Positions 34,437 to 46,159 of a stretch of DNA of 64,000 bases are shown here, in pieces. The stretch covers positions 1,488,001-1,552,000 of the forward strand of contig KV748213.1 of NCBI GenBank assembly GCA_001692895.1. The letters run 5' to 3'. Below the pieces are notes generated by a model. The model saw only the letters and a list, made by a program, of their open reading frames with translations, did not search any database and was not told the DNA's origin. The DNA is from Cenococcum geophilum 1.58. Its lineage: Eukaryota > Ascomycota > Dothideomycetes > Gloniales > Gloniaceae. Numbering within the stretch: position 1 is the first letter of the stretch; every line of letters begins with the position of its first letter. The position numbers were made by a program, and so were the translations under genes.

Positions 34437-34893
34437 ATAGGGGTAATAAGTATATAATTATCTACCACTGCTTAAGATAGTAGGGAACCTACTATATAAT
34501 ACGGTAGGCTGAGATAATTACCCTCTCCTTAGGCCTACACCCCCTAATATAATATATTAAAATATATCTCTATCTCTACAAGCAAGTAAATAGATAAAGA
34601 TATCTATTTAAAGCGAAGTTACGCCTCCTCTAAATAGCAACATTAATATCTATTACAATCAGCCTTTTGGCTTTTCGCTTTCCCACCCTCTACCCTATAA
34701 ATAGATTTGCAGCCTTTTAGGCTTATAGTAGGCCTAAGGGGGGAAATAAGTGTGTAATTATCTACCACTGCTTAAGATAGTAGGGAACCTACTATGCAAT
34801 ACAGTAGGCTAAAATGATTACCCTTTTCTTGGGCCTATACCCTTTAATACAATATATTAGAATATATCTCTATCTCTATAAGCAAGTAAATAA
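34437..34893. repeat. Two direct copies of a ~155-bp repeat
   Basis: Copies at about 34437-34598 and 34742-34893 share AATTATCTACCACTGCTTAAG, AGTAGGGAACCTACTAT and a TATCTCTATCTCTA tail. Each contains a GTAGG/CCTAC hairpin and loosely inverted ends (GGCCTAAGGGG, CCCTTTTCTTGGGCC). They could be MITE or solo-LTR remnants. No target duplication was found. Confidence 0.6.
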
Positions 34894-34904
34894 ATTATAA
34901 GTTA

Positions 34905-34975
34905 GAAGGGGCATTAAAACAGGCTAAGCATAGCTAGCATAAATCTTGGCTAAGATTAACTTTTAAGCCCCTACT
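34905..34975. repeat. Inverted repeat GGGGCATTAAAA...TTTTAAGCCCC
   Basis: About 70 bp with complementary ends. It may be a tiny MITE or part of a retroelement terminus. Confidence 0.45.
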
Positions 34976-34978
34976 TAT

Positions 34979-35030
34979 ACACTAGTTGTGTAAAGTTAAG
35001 TATAAGTTATACCCTATACAACTAGTGGGG
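34979..35030. repeat. Inverted repeat CACTAGTTGT...ACAACTAGTG
   Basis: A 48-bp near-palindrome with 10-bp perfect arms. It lies downstream of the DIRS-like recombinase relic and may mark its right terminus. Confidence 0.5.
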
Positions 35031-35459
35031 CGGAGTCATTTTTGCGCGTTTAAGGGGTGAAGCCGATTTCGTTAAAGCTCGGATTCCTAGAACTCGGTTA
35101 CCCGCTAAATACCGCTATCTATTATTTACACGCTTGCGGAGAAGAGGATTAATTAATCTAATTAGTGGGTACGGGCTTAAAGGCATTAATTAAGAATGGG
35201 TATATTCGCAAGGCCATTTATAAGGGATTGCCCTGCTTTAACTAAACGTGATGCCCATAGACCTAGAAGCGCAGCGCCCGTACCACATAAGGTAGAGTAA
35301 GGGGAAGAAAAAATAAAAAATAAAAAAGGGGGGGAAAGAAGAGATTTAAGTTAATATATTAGAGTGCTAAAATAGGCACTCCTACACGCCATTGTGCCTA
35401 AATACCTTCGCCTATTATATCTAGGGCGAGTAATAATAAGAACGGTATTGGCGTTTTAC

Positions 35460-35960
35460 GTTAGAAGTTTATACTTAGCCGGAATAGGTCTTTTAGGGAT
35501 AATAAATAGTAAAGCTAGAACGCTTATAAGGACCACTGGCCCAGTTACTATATTTAGCCGTCCATAAAACCGTTATCTTAAGCGTATTAAGTAGCACCTT
35601 TCTAAAATAAGTGTCCATTATAGAGCTTAGAGTAAAGGCTAAGAACGGCAACTTTATACTTTAGCTTATTCCTAACCACGTAGCTTATAAAGGCCAATCT
35701 CTTAAAGTAAAAGAGAGGGGCGTTTCCGGGTTAGGGGTTATTTTTAAATAGGTGTTTTATAGCTCGAACTACGCATTTAGGTTGCCCTAAAGTAGCAATT
35801 ATAATTAAGACTCCTTGGTAATTAACGTCCGTTTTACTACACTTTAGACATAATATTATATAGTCCTCTACTAGCGTTATATCATTTCTAGTATATTTTA
35901 TAGTAAAAAAGGCGTAGCTATCTTTCTAAGCCTTAATATAGGTAATCTCGCCTAGATAAA
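35460..35960 (-). pseudogene. Tyrosine recombinase relic of the DIRS-like element
   Basis: On the minus strand: FFTIKYTRNDITLVED, GVLIIIATLGQPKCVVRAIK, then NAPLFYFKRLAFISYVVRN, then YNGHLF-KGAT and LGQWSL-AF-LYYLLSL. The last two correspond to the HxxR box and the distal Tyr of tyrosine recombinases. The HxxR Arg reads as a stop (CGA to TGA type) and several Gln codons are TAG. The enzyme would have catalysed strand exchange at integration. It resembles DIRS recombinases more than the DUF3435 gene upstream. Confidence 0.75.
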
Positions 35961-37249
35961 GGAATCCCGTAAAGGCCGTGGTGACGGCAGCGTTAAAGTT
36001 AAGATCCTTAATGGATTGGGCATTTAGGGTAACCAATTAGGTAAAAATGTCTTTAGTAATTGGTAATCTTTTAGCCGTAGTAGAGGGATTTATAGATATT
36101 ACACCGTCTAGGATCCTCTTAATAATAGGATTATTAAAGACGGAGGTGTTATAATTAGCGTTAATATAGTAAGATTGAATTGCGGAGATATAGGCTCTAA
36201 CTATAGCAGGCTTAATATAGCTTATTCCTAGACTAGCATTACCAAAGATCCGTTAGGTAATTTATTCTCCTAGGTAGTAGAGAGGCGCTAGGTACTTTAC
36301 CGCTCTATAAAAATTATAGTAGCCCTCCTAACTCTTAATTACGGGATAGTATAAATCTCTTATTCCATCGGAGAGGCTGTGCCATAATAGTTAGCCAAAG
36401 TATTCTAAGGGGGCTTTTACCTTAATCTAGAAATTAGGTAGGGGGTCTTTAAGAGGGACCAGGTCTCCTATTTCGGCGTTAGATTAAATATAATAAAGAA
36501 GTATATAGTAACAGTAAATTAGAAGTATCCTAATACGGGTATAGTAATAACACCCTATCGCGATTAAAACGAGATAGAGTATTAGCTAGCCTATTTTCTG
36601 TAGAGGAAACTTACTCTATATAGAGCGTAATATTATAGGCTGCGGCTAGTTAGAGGATCTTACGGAGCGGGTAATTACCCAGTCCTTTTACTACTATATT
36701 TTAGAATCCCAAGAGTGCTACCGTGTTATCCATATAGATATAGATTAAGCTATACTTTTACCGCGTTGCCTAGAGCTAGAACAAGGTCGTAATTGCTTAG
36801 ACCTCCCGCTTATTAATTAGGGCAAGGCGGTATTCTACATTAGGGTAGTAGCTTAAAGAATTGTCTTAGGGTAAAAATACTAAATAGGGCGGCTATGTTG
36901 TCCCTTAAGAATCCTTAAGGAAGAAAAAGGCCCTATAACTAAGAATCCCGGATACATCTAAAAAGAGATAGAATTATTTTTAATCCGTATCGTTAAAGAA
37001 GAGGATACTATTTAAAAGGGTAAGAGTATCCCTCTACCATAATAAGTCTTGGCGAAGTTCAGCTATTAGCCGTTAGCAAGAATAACTACCTGCCTTTATA
37101 AAAGTGGAGATAAACTCCTAAATAGAGCGGTTATATAAACGCCTAAGCCTAATTACCCGGGCGCTTTAAGCAAGTCTACTAGCTAGTTTTTAACTCTAAA
37201 CTAGCGTTAGGGATCTACCACTTAACGCTTTATTAATCTCCTTAATTAT

Positions 37250-37770
37250 AGTGGCCTATTTTAAAGGAGAAAGACGCAGCTTAAACTTTAGAGTATCTAT
37301 AATATAACCTAGGACTTTAGCTATAGTGCCTTTAATATTCTTTAATTCGTTTTATAGGATACCTAATTCGTCGCTTAATTGGTTATACACACTAAGCAAT
37401 TAAGGGAGGATAGAAGCGTTAGAGAGTATAAAGATAAAGTTATCTAAATAGTGCTCTAAGGCGGCGTTTAGGATATATTAGATAAGTATCCAGTAGAATC
37501 CCTCCATAAAAAGATTAAATAAAAAGGGTGCAGTTTAAAGGCCAAATAAGAGGCAACGTTTAAAATATACTACACCCTTCTAGGAGAACCCCATAAGGCG
37601 TTAAGCTTTAATAAAAAGTAGGATATTCTAAAAGGCGTCCTTAATATCCCTCTTAATAATTATATAACTATAGCCTATATATATAACGTATTAGAGAACC
37701 TAATCAACTATTAAATATTATAGTGTGGCGAATGCTATAGGGATTAAGTCGTTAATAGATCGGCTAAATA
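37250..37770 (-). pseudogene. Reverse transcriptase relic of the DIRS-like element
   Basis: The minus strand reads IIIKRDIKDAFR (first catalytic Asp block), then, after a one-base shift, CLLFGL, TAPFLFNLFMEGFYWIL and ALEHYLDNFIFILSN, where YLDN stands for the usual Y-L-D-D with the second Asp changed to Asn. LGYIIDTLKFKLRLS follows. This block order matches DIRS-type reverse transcriptases. RNase H would lie between 36800 and 37200 but I could not identify it securely. Confidence 0.75.
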
Positions 37771-38249
37771 GTAAGAATAAGTTATAAATATAGCGCTATT
37801 TCCTATCCGCTTTAGGTACTAAACCTAGCGGCAAGAATATAACGGGAGACGTTGCCATTATAATCCTGCCTATGTCTAGATTGGCGCTAATCTTCTCTAA
37901 GATTAGGACCGTATTTACGGCTATTAAGGCTTAGTTCTTCTAGGAGAGGAGCTTAATTTCTAAGTCTACCCTAATCTGGCATCCGAACTTTACGATACTA
38001 ATAATATTACATTAGAGGTTGCCAGGGTACAGGGATAGATAACGCCCCCACGCTTAAATAATTAAGGGGGAGGGAGAGTCCTATAGAGGAGAGGAGGGTA
38101 GAAAGACTAGAAATAATAGTATAGTATTTAGCCTACCCGTACTATAAGGGTAGAGCACGGTTTCGGCGGAGTGTAGGTATAGCTTAATAAAATCCTTTTC
38201 CTCCTCTTCCTTTTCCTTATTAACACTTTCCTCTAGTAATTACTATTTG

Positions 38250-39178
38250 CAATTCCTTATAGCATACGGGCTACCGTACTTGTTACAGGTATATGGGAAC
38301 TTATAATCCTTACCTAGGTCACACTTCCCTCTATTAAAGCTATAATAGGTCCTTAAGATATTAGTACTTACTTACATGCGTTTTAAGATAGATGCGGATT
38401 TATAAGTACTAGGATTATAATAGATATCCAGGAAGTTACTAAAGATCTTCTAGTTAGCTAGCTCTAACTAGTTCTTTTAAATAACTATAGAGTGGTGCTC
38501 TAAGGCCATAGTTATTAAGGGAGCAATTTAGTAGGTGGTAGATATCTAGATAACTTAATTATAAAAGGCAAGCATTTAGGGAATAAGATCTACTAAAAGA
38601 TTCTTATATATAATAATTAAAATCATTATATAGTTAAGGAAGCCCTTTACCCACACTTTAACGGACGGGTAGTCCTTTATTATCCCTTCTTTTGGTCTTA
38701 TAGAAAGGACGCTGTTAACGATAAGGATATTATTCTAAGGCTTAGACTAGAGCTAGTGTATCTAGAGGCAAGAGAGGTTATTAGGCAAGAAAGTACCCTA
38801 AAATACCTTAAGTATCTCTTTATTCGGGACGCTAGGGAGGAAGGTATTTAGGATATTAGCTATAGATGGGAGCAACTTACCTAATTTATTAATTAGGGTT
38901 AAGGATAACACTGCCGTAGCTAATCTCGCTGTTACCGTAGCGAGGCTTAATATATAGAGTTTAGTTACCTAATCTTCCTATTCTTTTTAGACGCGTAGTA
39001 TTTTGGTACGGTCCTCCTGTTCCTAAAGAAGTCTTATTTTCCGGTTAGTTGCCTAGTCCTTAACCTTCTTTACCTAAGCTCTTCTAATCCTTAGGTTCTC
39101 CTTATATAGTTACTAAAGCCATTCTTTGGCTTTTTTAGCGGCTAAAGTCTTACATTAAGCCGCGGAGAGAGGCGCCAT
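38250..39178 (-). pseudogene. Gag-like relic of the DIRS-like element
   Basis: A possible start is the ATG at 39178 (MAPLSAA). Near 38260-38350 the minus strand reads YYSFNRGKCDLGKDYKFPYTCNKYG, where Tyr replaces Cys or His at three places. Restoring the underlying pattern conceptually gives a Cys-Cys-Cys-His finger plus a following CxxC, as found in gag proteins of these elements. The first part is Lys-rich with a coiled-coil look. Many stops are present. Confidence 0.55.
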
Positions 39179-39340
39179 TATAGAGAATAGAGACTGTAAC
39201 GCTGGCGTATCGCCTAAAGGTATAGGGGAAGGTAAGGGAGACTGGTAAGTAACCTCTAAGGAGTTTAGCTCGTCGAGTGTATTATTATTAGTTAAGTTTT
39301 TAAGGTTTTTATAGACGATTCGCGAAGGTTTAGACGAGCG

Positions 39341-39671
39341 TATAAGTTATTAAGTCATTAACAGCAATAATTAATTATTAGAAATTGAGTAAATAAGATA
39401 TTGGCTCTTAAATGAGACTAATATAGAAAGCAAGCAAGCAAGGCTCAATTTTGTAAATGTTAATAATGTTAGTGTTGCTAAGATACAGGGGTGCTGCTAT
39501 AGTGCTCGCTTAGCCACATAGATATGTCCATATTATTAAAATTAAATTACTAATTTGTTACCCTATTTTTATATAACGAATCAATTAATATGGACCTAAA
39601 GGAGTAGAACTTATAAATTGCTATTATAGATTTCAAATTTAGTATTTATAAGTCTATATAAAAAGCTATGC
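39341..39671. other. Spacer between the DIRS-like relic and Helitron 2
   Basis: AT-rich with a short GCAAGCAAGCAAGG repeat at about 39430. I see no gene or terminal repeat in it. Confidence 0.3.
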
Positions 39672-39975
39672 TTATTGACCCGAGGTATAAGTGGTCTATA
39701 CTTTTAGGTCCTAGATTTTAAACTCCCGCTAAGCCGGCTCCTAATTAGTTAGAAAAAATGTTATAGGTAGTAGGTTATAGCAGAATCCATATAACAAATA
39801 TTAAAATATTATAAATATTAAAACACCTTCCTTTTTGTTAACACCTCTATTAATACCACTATATACATTATAAATATAGCAGATTCTACTATAATTAAGT
39901 ATAGCAAGTGCTATATCTATAAGCTCCACCTTAACTTTATTAAAGACGGCCCTTTAAAAAAGCTTTTAAAGCTAT

Positions 39976-40239
39976 GTGTAAGGGTACTTTTGGTCCCTTA
40001 CTCGGCTACATCCCGGGAGCTCTTAGGGGCTGCCAAGGCTAGCCTTCGGCTAGGCCTTGGCCACCCCTTATAAGCTCCTCGGGCTTGCAGCCTCCTTCCT
40101 CCCCATCGGTTCGTCTCTCTCTGTACCTAGGCTATTGCCTACCCTTATTACCATATCGTCCTCTTCCATCGACTCCCTATGTGACTCATGCTCGGCTTGC
40201 CTGCTCCCTACCGTATACCCTAGCAATACTGCCTTACAC
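39976..40239. mobile_element. 264-bp MITE with GTGTAAGG ends
   Basis: It starts GTGTAAGGGTAC and ends GCCTTACAC (inverted GTGTAAGG), flanked by TAT on both sides. The empty site is seen in Helitron 1 at about 26636-26645. It is G+C-rich and shows almost none of the C-to-T damage around it, with a strong inner palindrome (AAGGCTAGCC...GGCTAGGCCTT). A 3-bp duplication would suit PIF/Harbinger-derived MITEs, but a TA duplication is also possible. The short frames inside are not genes. Confidence 0.75.
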
Positions 40240-40699
40240 TATGCTAGTTATATCGGTTAAAGGCGCGTCTTCTCTATATATTACTTCTACTTCTACTTAC
40301 TTTTCTAGGCCTCTAAATATATTTTAAATAAGCGGAGAGCTCTTATAGAGTTAGGTTCTACTACTAAGAATCATCTTATAAGGTATTAGCGAACTGCTCC
40401 ACCTAAAAATAATACCGAGAACACGTTCCTGCCTCACGGCCAAAACAGTCAAGATACCCCTAAAATAGCTTAACAGCAGAAGATAATTAGGACAATATAA
40501 CAGGAGCATCGCATTCTTAATTAGTGGGGTAAAGCTTACTTACCTACTCCTCTGCTATATACTATAGATAAAGCTTTATACAGCAAAAGAGGCACCCTAA
40601 ATAGCCTAAATACGTCCTTATAGGAACTAGCTCCTATACCTACTCTACTACTAATACCTACCCTACCACTAATACCACCTTTCTCGCGGCAAGCTCCGA

Positions 40700-43600
40700 C
40701 TACGGCTATATTACTGCCCGTTTTGGCTATTAATTAGAAGTAAATTAAGAAGTTTAGGAGTATACTATAGGCTAAATATATAGAGACGCGTAGTTGTTAT
40801 AAGGAGCGGTGGTTCCAAATAGGCCTAGCTATAGAGGGTGATAATAGAGGTGTATATAAAGCCTATATTAAGGACGCCGATAGCCTTAAAGATCCAACCC
40901 TTCTTCCCCTATTTGGTAAAAGTAATAGGCTTAATCTGGGGCCTATTCCTGGCTTCCTACCTATACTTACTACAGTAGAGGAGCTTCTAATTGCACGCGT
41001 ATACGTTTATCTACAAGTTATACGTATACGCGGTTAGTAATATCGCTATACTAGCTACGTTTGCTACTTTAGCCAGAACACACTAAAGACTTAAAGGTAG
41101 CTACTACGGCTACCTACTAAACTTAATATACTGGTCGTAAGGCCTATAGTAGTAGAGGGTGGCGAATACCTAAGTCGGCGGTTTACTAAGCGGTATACTA
41201 TAAGGCGCTCTGCTATAGCATAGTGGCTTTACTTTCTAAAGGTCAATTATCCTAATTATCGCGGCGTTAAAATATATAGCACCCGGCTTACCAGCTTACC
41301 TAAAAATAGCTCTCTATTAGATTAGCTACCTTATATTAATAAATTAGAGTCTAATTCTAGTAGCCCAACGGCTTACCCTACTGCTCCTATATAACGTCCT
41401 CCTGCTGTTAATCCTCTACCTGCCGAGCTTAGCAGTAATATACTAGACAGCGAATTTAATAACGACGTACTAGATACTTTAGTTCCTAATCTAGTGCCTA
41501 ACCTTACTAAATTAGAGCTTTTAGGTTATAAGGTTTAACACTAATAAGACCTATAAGCGGGCCTAGAGGTTCCTACTATGCGATAGACACCTCTCTCTAA
41601 GCGATTAGCTAGTTTTATTATACGCAGCGCCTTTCTTACCCTGTTTCCTTATAGTAAAGCCGATTTTAACATACTATAAAGCCGTATAGTTACCCTAGCT
41701 GCATACGCCAAGCATATACTTAAGTATTAGAACGGTTAGTTTAGCCGCTACCCCTTATTTCGCTACTCTATGTTTAATTAGATTATAAGAGAGTAAGCCC
41801 TTAACGCCACCCGCTTCCTTTACGGCCAATTAAATAAGAATAGTCTATCTTTAAATAAGCTTAGTAATGTTATAAATAGCAATAGGGGTAGCCAGTTGCT
41901 AAATAAAATTATACGGTATAAATAAAACCTTAAGGGCACTAGACCTTACTAGAGGCAGAAGAGAAATAAGCTTACAGCTTATACTAAAAATATTAAAAGC
42001 GGGTCTCTATTCTTTACACTTAGCGCTACTAATTTACATTAGCATAATCTACACTCTTATATACCTCTATTTAACAAATATAAGGCTGCTAATAAGGCTT
42101 AGCGCTACTAGATTGCTTCTTAAAACCTTAATAATAATCCGCATATTGCTGCTTACTGGCTATATTGCTGCTTTAATCTGTTTAGGAAGCACGTGCTTAT
42201 AGGCCTATTTAATAGTACTGACTTTTAGTCCTAATATAAGTAGTAGGTATAAGGTAGCGGCTATATATATAGCTTTTTATAGAGTTTAATAGCCCCAAGG
42301 CTAGATCCGTTAGCTATTAAATTAAGGGCGGCTTTTACTAAGTACTAGGCTACTTTTATATCTATAATTAATCCTAATTAATTTAGGCCTCCCAATCTTT
42401 AATATCCTTCTACTCTCAGCTATAATGAATAGCTTAATACTAGTAAGCTTCTTACTACCTACCTTAATCGATTTTAACAGCACTACAATTGCACCAAATC
42501 TTACTGCTTAAGATTAAAGAAAGGCTCTACTAGAGTAAAGGAGTGCCGCTTCTATTTTCCACGGTCTCTCCATAATAAGGCTGCTGTATTAAAGGATTAA
42601 AATCTATATTACTTAATATTCTATCCATAGCGTAATAATAAGCTTCTTAATAGTTATAATGCAGCTATAATATTAGCGTGGAAGGCGAATATTAATATAT
42701 TACCCACTACAAGTATATTAGTAATAGTTAACTATATAGGCAAATATTGCAGCAAGGAAGAGAAGAAGTTAACTTCCTACTAGGAGTTACTCTAATTAGT
42801 ACAGCCGTACGCTAATAGCCTTTATGCCTTTAGTTCGGTTATAGTTAGGTTTATAAATAAGCTTATTATTAAATGCAATTGGTTAGCGTAGGAGGTATAC
42901 TATCTGCTTTTTAATATTCCCCTTTACAAAGGCTCTAAAAATATAATAACTTTAGACTACTACTAGGAGGACGATTAAAGCGCTATATATAAGCTTAATA
43001 ATAGGCAACTAAGAGGGTACGGATTATTTAACTATAAGAAATATAAGCGCCGCCTAGATAGGGTAGAGGACGTTACTTTCCTCAATTTTCTACTCTATTT
43101 TAATTACTCTATTTATAAGCGTCAGCTAAGAGCAAGGCCTTAAGTTATATTATACTTTCCGCAATATAACGGCGATCGTTCCTATCTATAGTATCCTAAG
43201 TTCTACTATATAAAGCTCATTCTTTATCACCCGTAGAGGGAGTATAAGAAAGTAGCTACTTATACTAATAGATTTGGGGCCCCTAATTATATAGCTTCCT
43301 ATTAGGCTTACGTTAACTCTTATTAGTACCTACCCAACTACTTCTATAATTAGAAACTAGAGGAAGGTCGCGAAACTACTAATAATATTAATAAGTTTAA
43401 GGACGATTTCGCAGATAACTTAGAGCTATATTAGTTCTTTAAGGCCCTATATACCTGCGTTTAAAATACTAATAAAGTTAAAATTAAGGATCCTAATAGG
43501 CTTGGTAATAGGGAGCTTAATTATAACTATAACTAGAGTATACATCAGGGTACGTACCTGGAGCTTAATAAGAGGACTTATTAGCAGGAAGTATAGCTAT

Positions 43601-45010
43601 AGCCTCTATCGTAGAGCCGCCTATCCTAAATAGCAACTCCGTCCTCCTTATAACTAGGTCAGCGTTATATTTATAATATTATAGTTAATTACTATAGGCA
43701 GATCTAAGTGGGCCTTAGCCCCCCCCTATTATAGATTAACGTTAATAGAGAGGCAGAAACCGGTAAATCGCATCTTATTACTATTCTCTCTACTACGCTC
43801 TATAATATAGTAAGGGCTAATAGCAAGGCATTGCTATTAGCTTAAGCTGCCCCTACTAGGGTAGCTGCCTTTAGTATTAACGGCAGAACTATATATAATC
43901 TATTAAGGTTGCTAGTAAACTATCCGTTTAAGAAATTGCCTGTTACTAGTCTTACGCCTCTACAATAAGCTTTTAAGGATATTTACTATCTTATCTTTGA
44001 CGAGAAATCTATAATTAGGTAAGTATATCTAGCCTAGATTAACCGCTACCTCTATTAGATCTACCCTACGCGTAATAACGACTATTTTAAAGGCTTAAAT
44101 ATCTTGCTAGTAGGCGATTTCCATTAGCTTCCCCCTATAGGTTAGGCGGCCTTATATAGCAATCTACCCGCTAGGCCGTTAGAGCTCGCCAGCTATAGAA
44201 AGGGAGCCTATAAGGCGATTAACCAAATAGCTGTCTTAGATTAAGTTATACGGCAGGGCGGTAATAACGCTAAAAGCTCTGTATTTAGGACCGCCCTTAT
44301 AAAGCTACGTAGTAATTCTATAAGTAAATTGACCTAAAAGCTTTTTTTAACTAGGTATAAGCAGGGCCTATCTACTAATAAGGTTGCGGGCTTTAATAAT
44401 ATAATTTGGCTATATAGCATACGCGCTACTATAGGTAAGTATAACGCTACTTAGCTTTGCAACCTTTTACAGCTAGTAGTAGCTATTAAGTTAGTTAACA
44501 CTGGTGTAGGTGTACAAAAAGTCACTCCTAATTAGTGCAATACTATAGAGAATCTAGCCCTATATATTAGCGTAAAAGTAATGCTAATATAGAATATCTA
44601 GGTTAAACTAGGCTTAGTAAACGGTACTACTAGTATAGTTAAAGATGTTATATAGAAGAGACACACAGATATTAAAAAGGATCAGCCTTAGTTACTACTA
44701 ATTATAGTAGATAGGTATAACGGACCTGCCCTCTTCACTTAGCAGGATAGTAAAAAAGTCGTCCCTATATTTTCTATACTTCGTAAATAGGAAGGTATAA
44801 AAGGCTCCTGCTTATAGCGTTAATTTCTAATTACTCTAGCTTTTGCTCTTACTATATATAAAAGCCAGGGCCTAATACTTAACTAAGTAGTTCTAGATAT
44901 TAAGGAAAAGGATAAAATAGCTAGGTTAACCTATATAGCAATCTCACAAGTTAAGAAGCTTTTAGGGCTTATATTTAAACGTAAATTTAATATAGAATGA
45001 TTTTAGTTAT
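40700..45010 (+). pseudogene. RepHel (rolling-circle replication initiator/helicase) relic of Helitron 2
   Basis: N-terminal part (about 40800-41800): RWFQIGLAIEGDNRGV followed by conserved Helitron N-terminal sequence. Rep region: LFFTLSATNLH near 42010, a degenerate HUH box reading GYIYSFL near 42262 (His to Tyr), and YIGKYCSKEEKKLTSY near 42730 holding the catalytic Tyr region. Helicase: GKSHLITILS Walker A at about 43760, TRVAAFSINGRTIYNLLRL near 43850, FDEKSI near 44000, GDFH-LPPIG near 44115 and a C-terminal block near 44850 (ALTIYKSQGLILN). The protein would nick DNA and unwind it for rolling-circle transposition. Stops at former Gln/Trp codons make it non-functional. Helitron 1 carries the same gene, split. 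Confidence 0.85.
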
Positions 45011-45397
45011 CTATAAGTAAGACCAAAGAGGTATAAGAAGAAGATTTTATACAGAGGCAGCAGTAACTACTTATAAACGACTTTTCCTAATTAGGAAATT
45101 ATATACTAGCTTAGAGGTAAGTAGAGAATGCGGTATTTATCTTAGTTTCCTAACTTTTAAACAGCTTAACCGCGAAATCTAATTTTCTAAATTTTAACCC
45201 CCCTATCTATCCTACCTTCTTACCGCTTCTGGAGCTATTAGATATACATATAATAGTATATAGGGAGAATTAGCAGTATTACCGGATTAATATTGCTGCT
45301 ATCCGTAGCATTAATCAATTTTTGGAATTTTTTAATTTTTTTAAAGGGCGGAAATGTCACTTATATAAGAAGTTATGTAACCTTTAAGAATATATAG

Positions 45398-45565
45398 ACA
45401 ATTGCAACAATTCCTAACTAAGAACCCTCTTTCCAACCTTATAGCTTTACTTAGACTACTTTTACTACCTTTATAGTGTTTCGAGCTTCTTTACCTATTA
45501 AATAAACGGACAATTAACCCTAGTTAACGAATGTACCTAACTAATAAACGAACTAACGAATTAAA
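45398..45565. other. Block differing between the two arms
   Basis: Directly beyond the Helitron 3' end, 168 bp here has no counterpart in the left arm, which has about 217 bp of other sequence (15735-15951). Similarity resumes at GTCTAAATAAGG. No feature is recognised inside. Confidence 0.5.
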
Positions 45566-45754
45566 TCAAAAGTTTAAACGTCTAAATAAGGTTTTACTAA
45601 GACGCTAGCTAAACCCTAACCTGGAGCCCTCCTAACCTATTAAATTCTAAAAATAACGACCTCTACTAAATTAAAAATTAACCTTATCCTTAATAAGCCA
45701 TTCGATTAGATTTAATAGTTCTTTATTATCTAAGACACAGCTAAACTAACTAGG

Positions 45755-46030
45755 TATAGCAGTATATCGACCTATTTAAGAAGAAAGATAATCTTCTAAA
45801 GCTAGAACTACCAAGTCGGCCTATACTAAGGGACGTACTACCTACGGCTATATTAATAATAAAGTTAGACCTAATCTAGCTCACTGCTTATAACCGGCTC
45901 TACGCTAAATATAAGGACAATTTATATATACACTAGAAGCAAAAACAGGCTATAAACGATATTAACAACTATATTGTTCGCACTAATATTGGTAGCCTAC
46001 CTTCCACTTATCGACAGCCTTAGTAGTTGG
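45755..46030 (+). pseudogene. Copia gag N-terminal relic
   Basis: The plus frame reads LPSRPILRDVLPTAIL, then LTAYNRLYAKYKDNLYIH and KQAINDINNYIVRTN, a pattern seen near the N terminus of copia Gag (a helix followed by a ...LRxYI(V/I)RT-type segment). It has a few stops. No protease or polymerase follows; the relic stops near a quasi-palindrome. The left-arm copy is split by copia 2 (9235-9420 and 15465-15560). Family assignment is moderate. Confidence 0.5.
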
Positions 46031-46040
46031 GTATATTAAA

Positions 46041-46100
46041 TATTTAAGGCGTCTCTACGACTATAGTAGCCACTGCAGTAATAGAGATACCCTATATCTT
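46041..46100. repeat. Short quasi-palindrome (GGCGTCTCT type)
   Basis: Right-arm copy of 9159-9220: AAGGCGTCTCTACGACTATAG pairs imperfectly with CAGTAATAGAGATACCC. Confidence 0.6.
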
Positions 46101-46159
46101 AGTAAGCAATTAAGCCCATCTTATATAAGAATCTTATACTATTAGTACTTACCAAATTA

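Larger units (their letters stand above)
35030..39340 (-). mobile_element. DIRS-like (tyrosine-recombinase) retrotransposon relic
   Basis: Read on the minus strand, the order is gag with a Cys/His motif, reverse transcriptase, then tyrosine recombinase: the layout of DIRS-type elements, which integrate through a recombinase instead of a DDE integrase. It has no LTRs. The left limit is set by the inverted repeat at 34979-35030 and an A-rich/G-rich tract at 35310-35340. The right limit near 39340 is only approximate. DIRS split terminal repeats were not resolved. The coding parts are heavily mutated. Confidence 0.7.
39672..45397 (+). mobile_element. Helitron 2 (plus strand)
   Basis: About 5.73 kb from TTATTGACCCGAGG to a tract ending AAGAATATATAG, after which similarity to Helitron 1 stops. 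It encodes a RepHel relic and carries a MITE in its 5' leader. The ends are defined by comparison of the two copies. The first dinucleotide reads TT and may be a mutated TC. A short self-complementary stretch near the 3' end (CTTATATAAG) could be the terminal hairpin. Confidence 0.78.
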
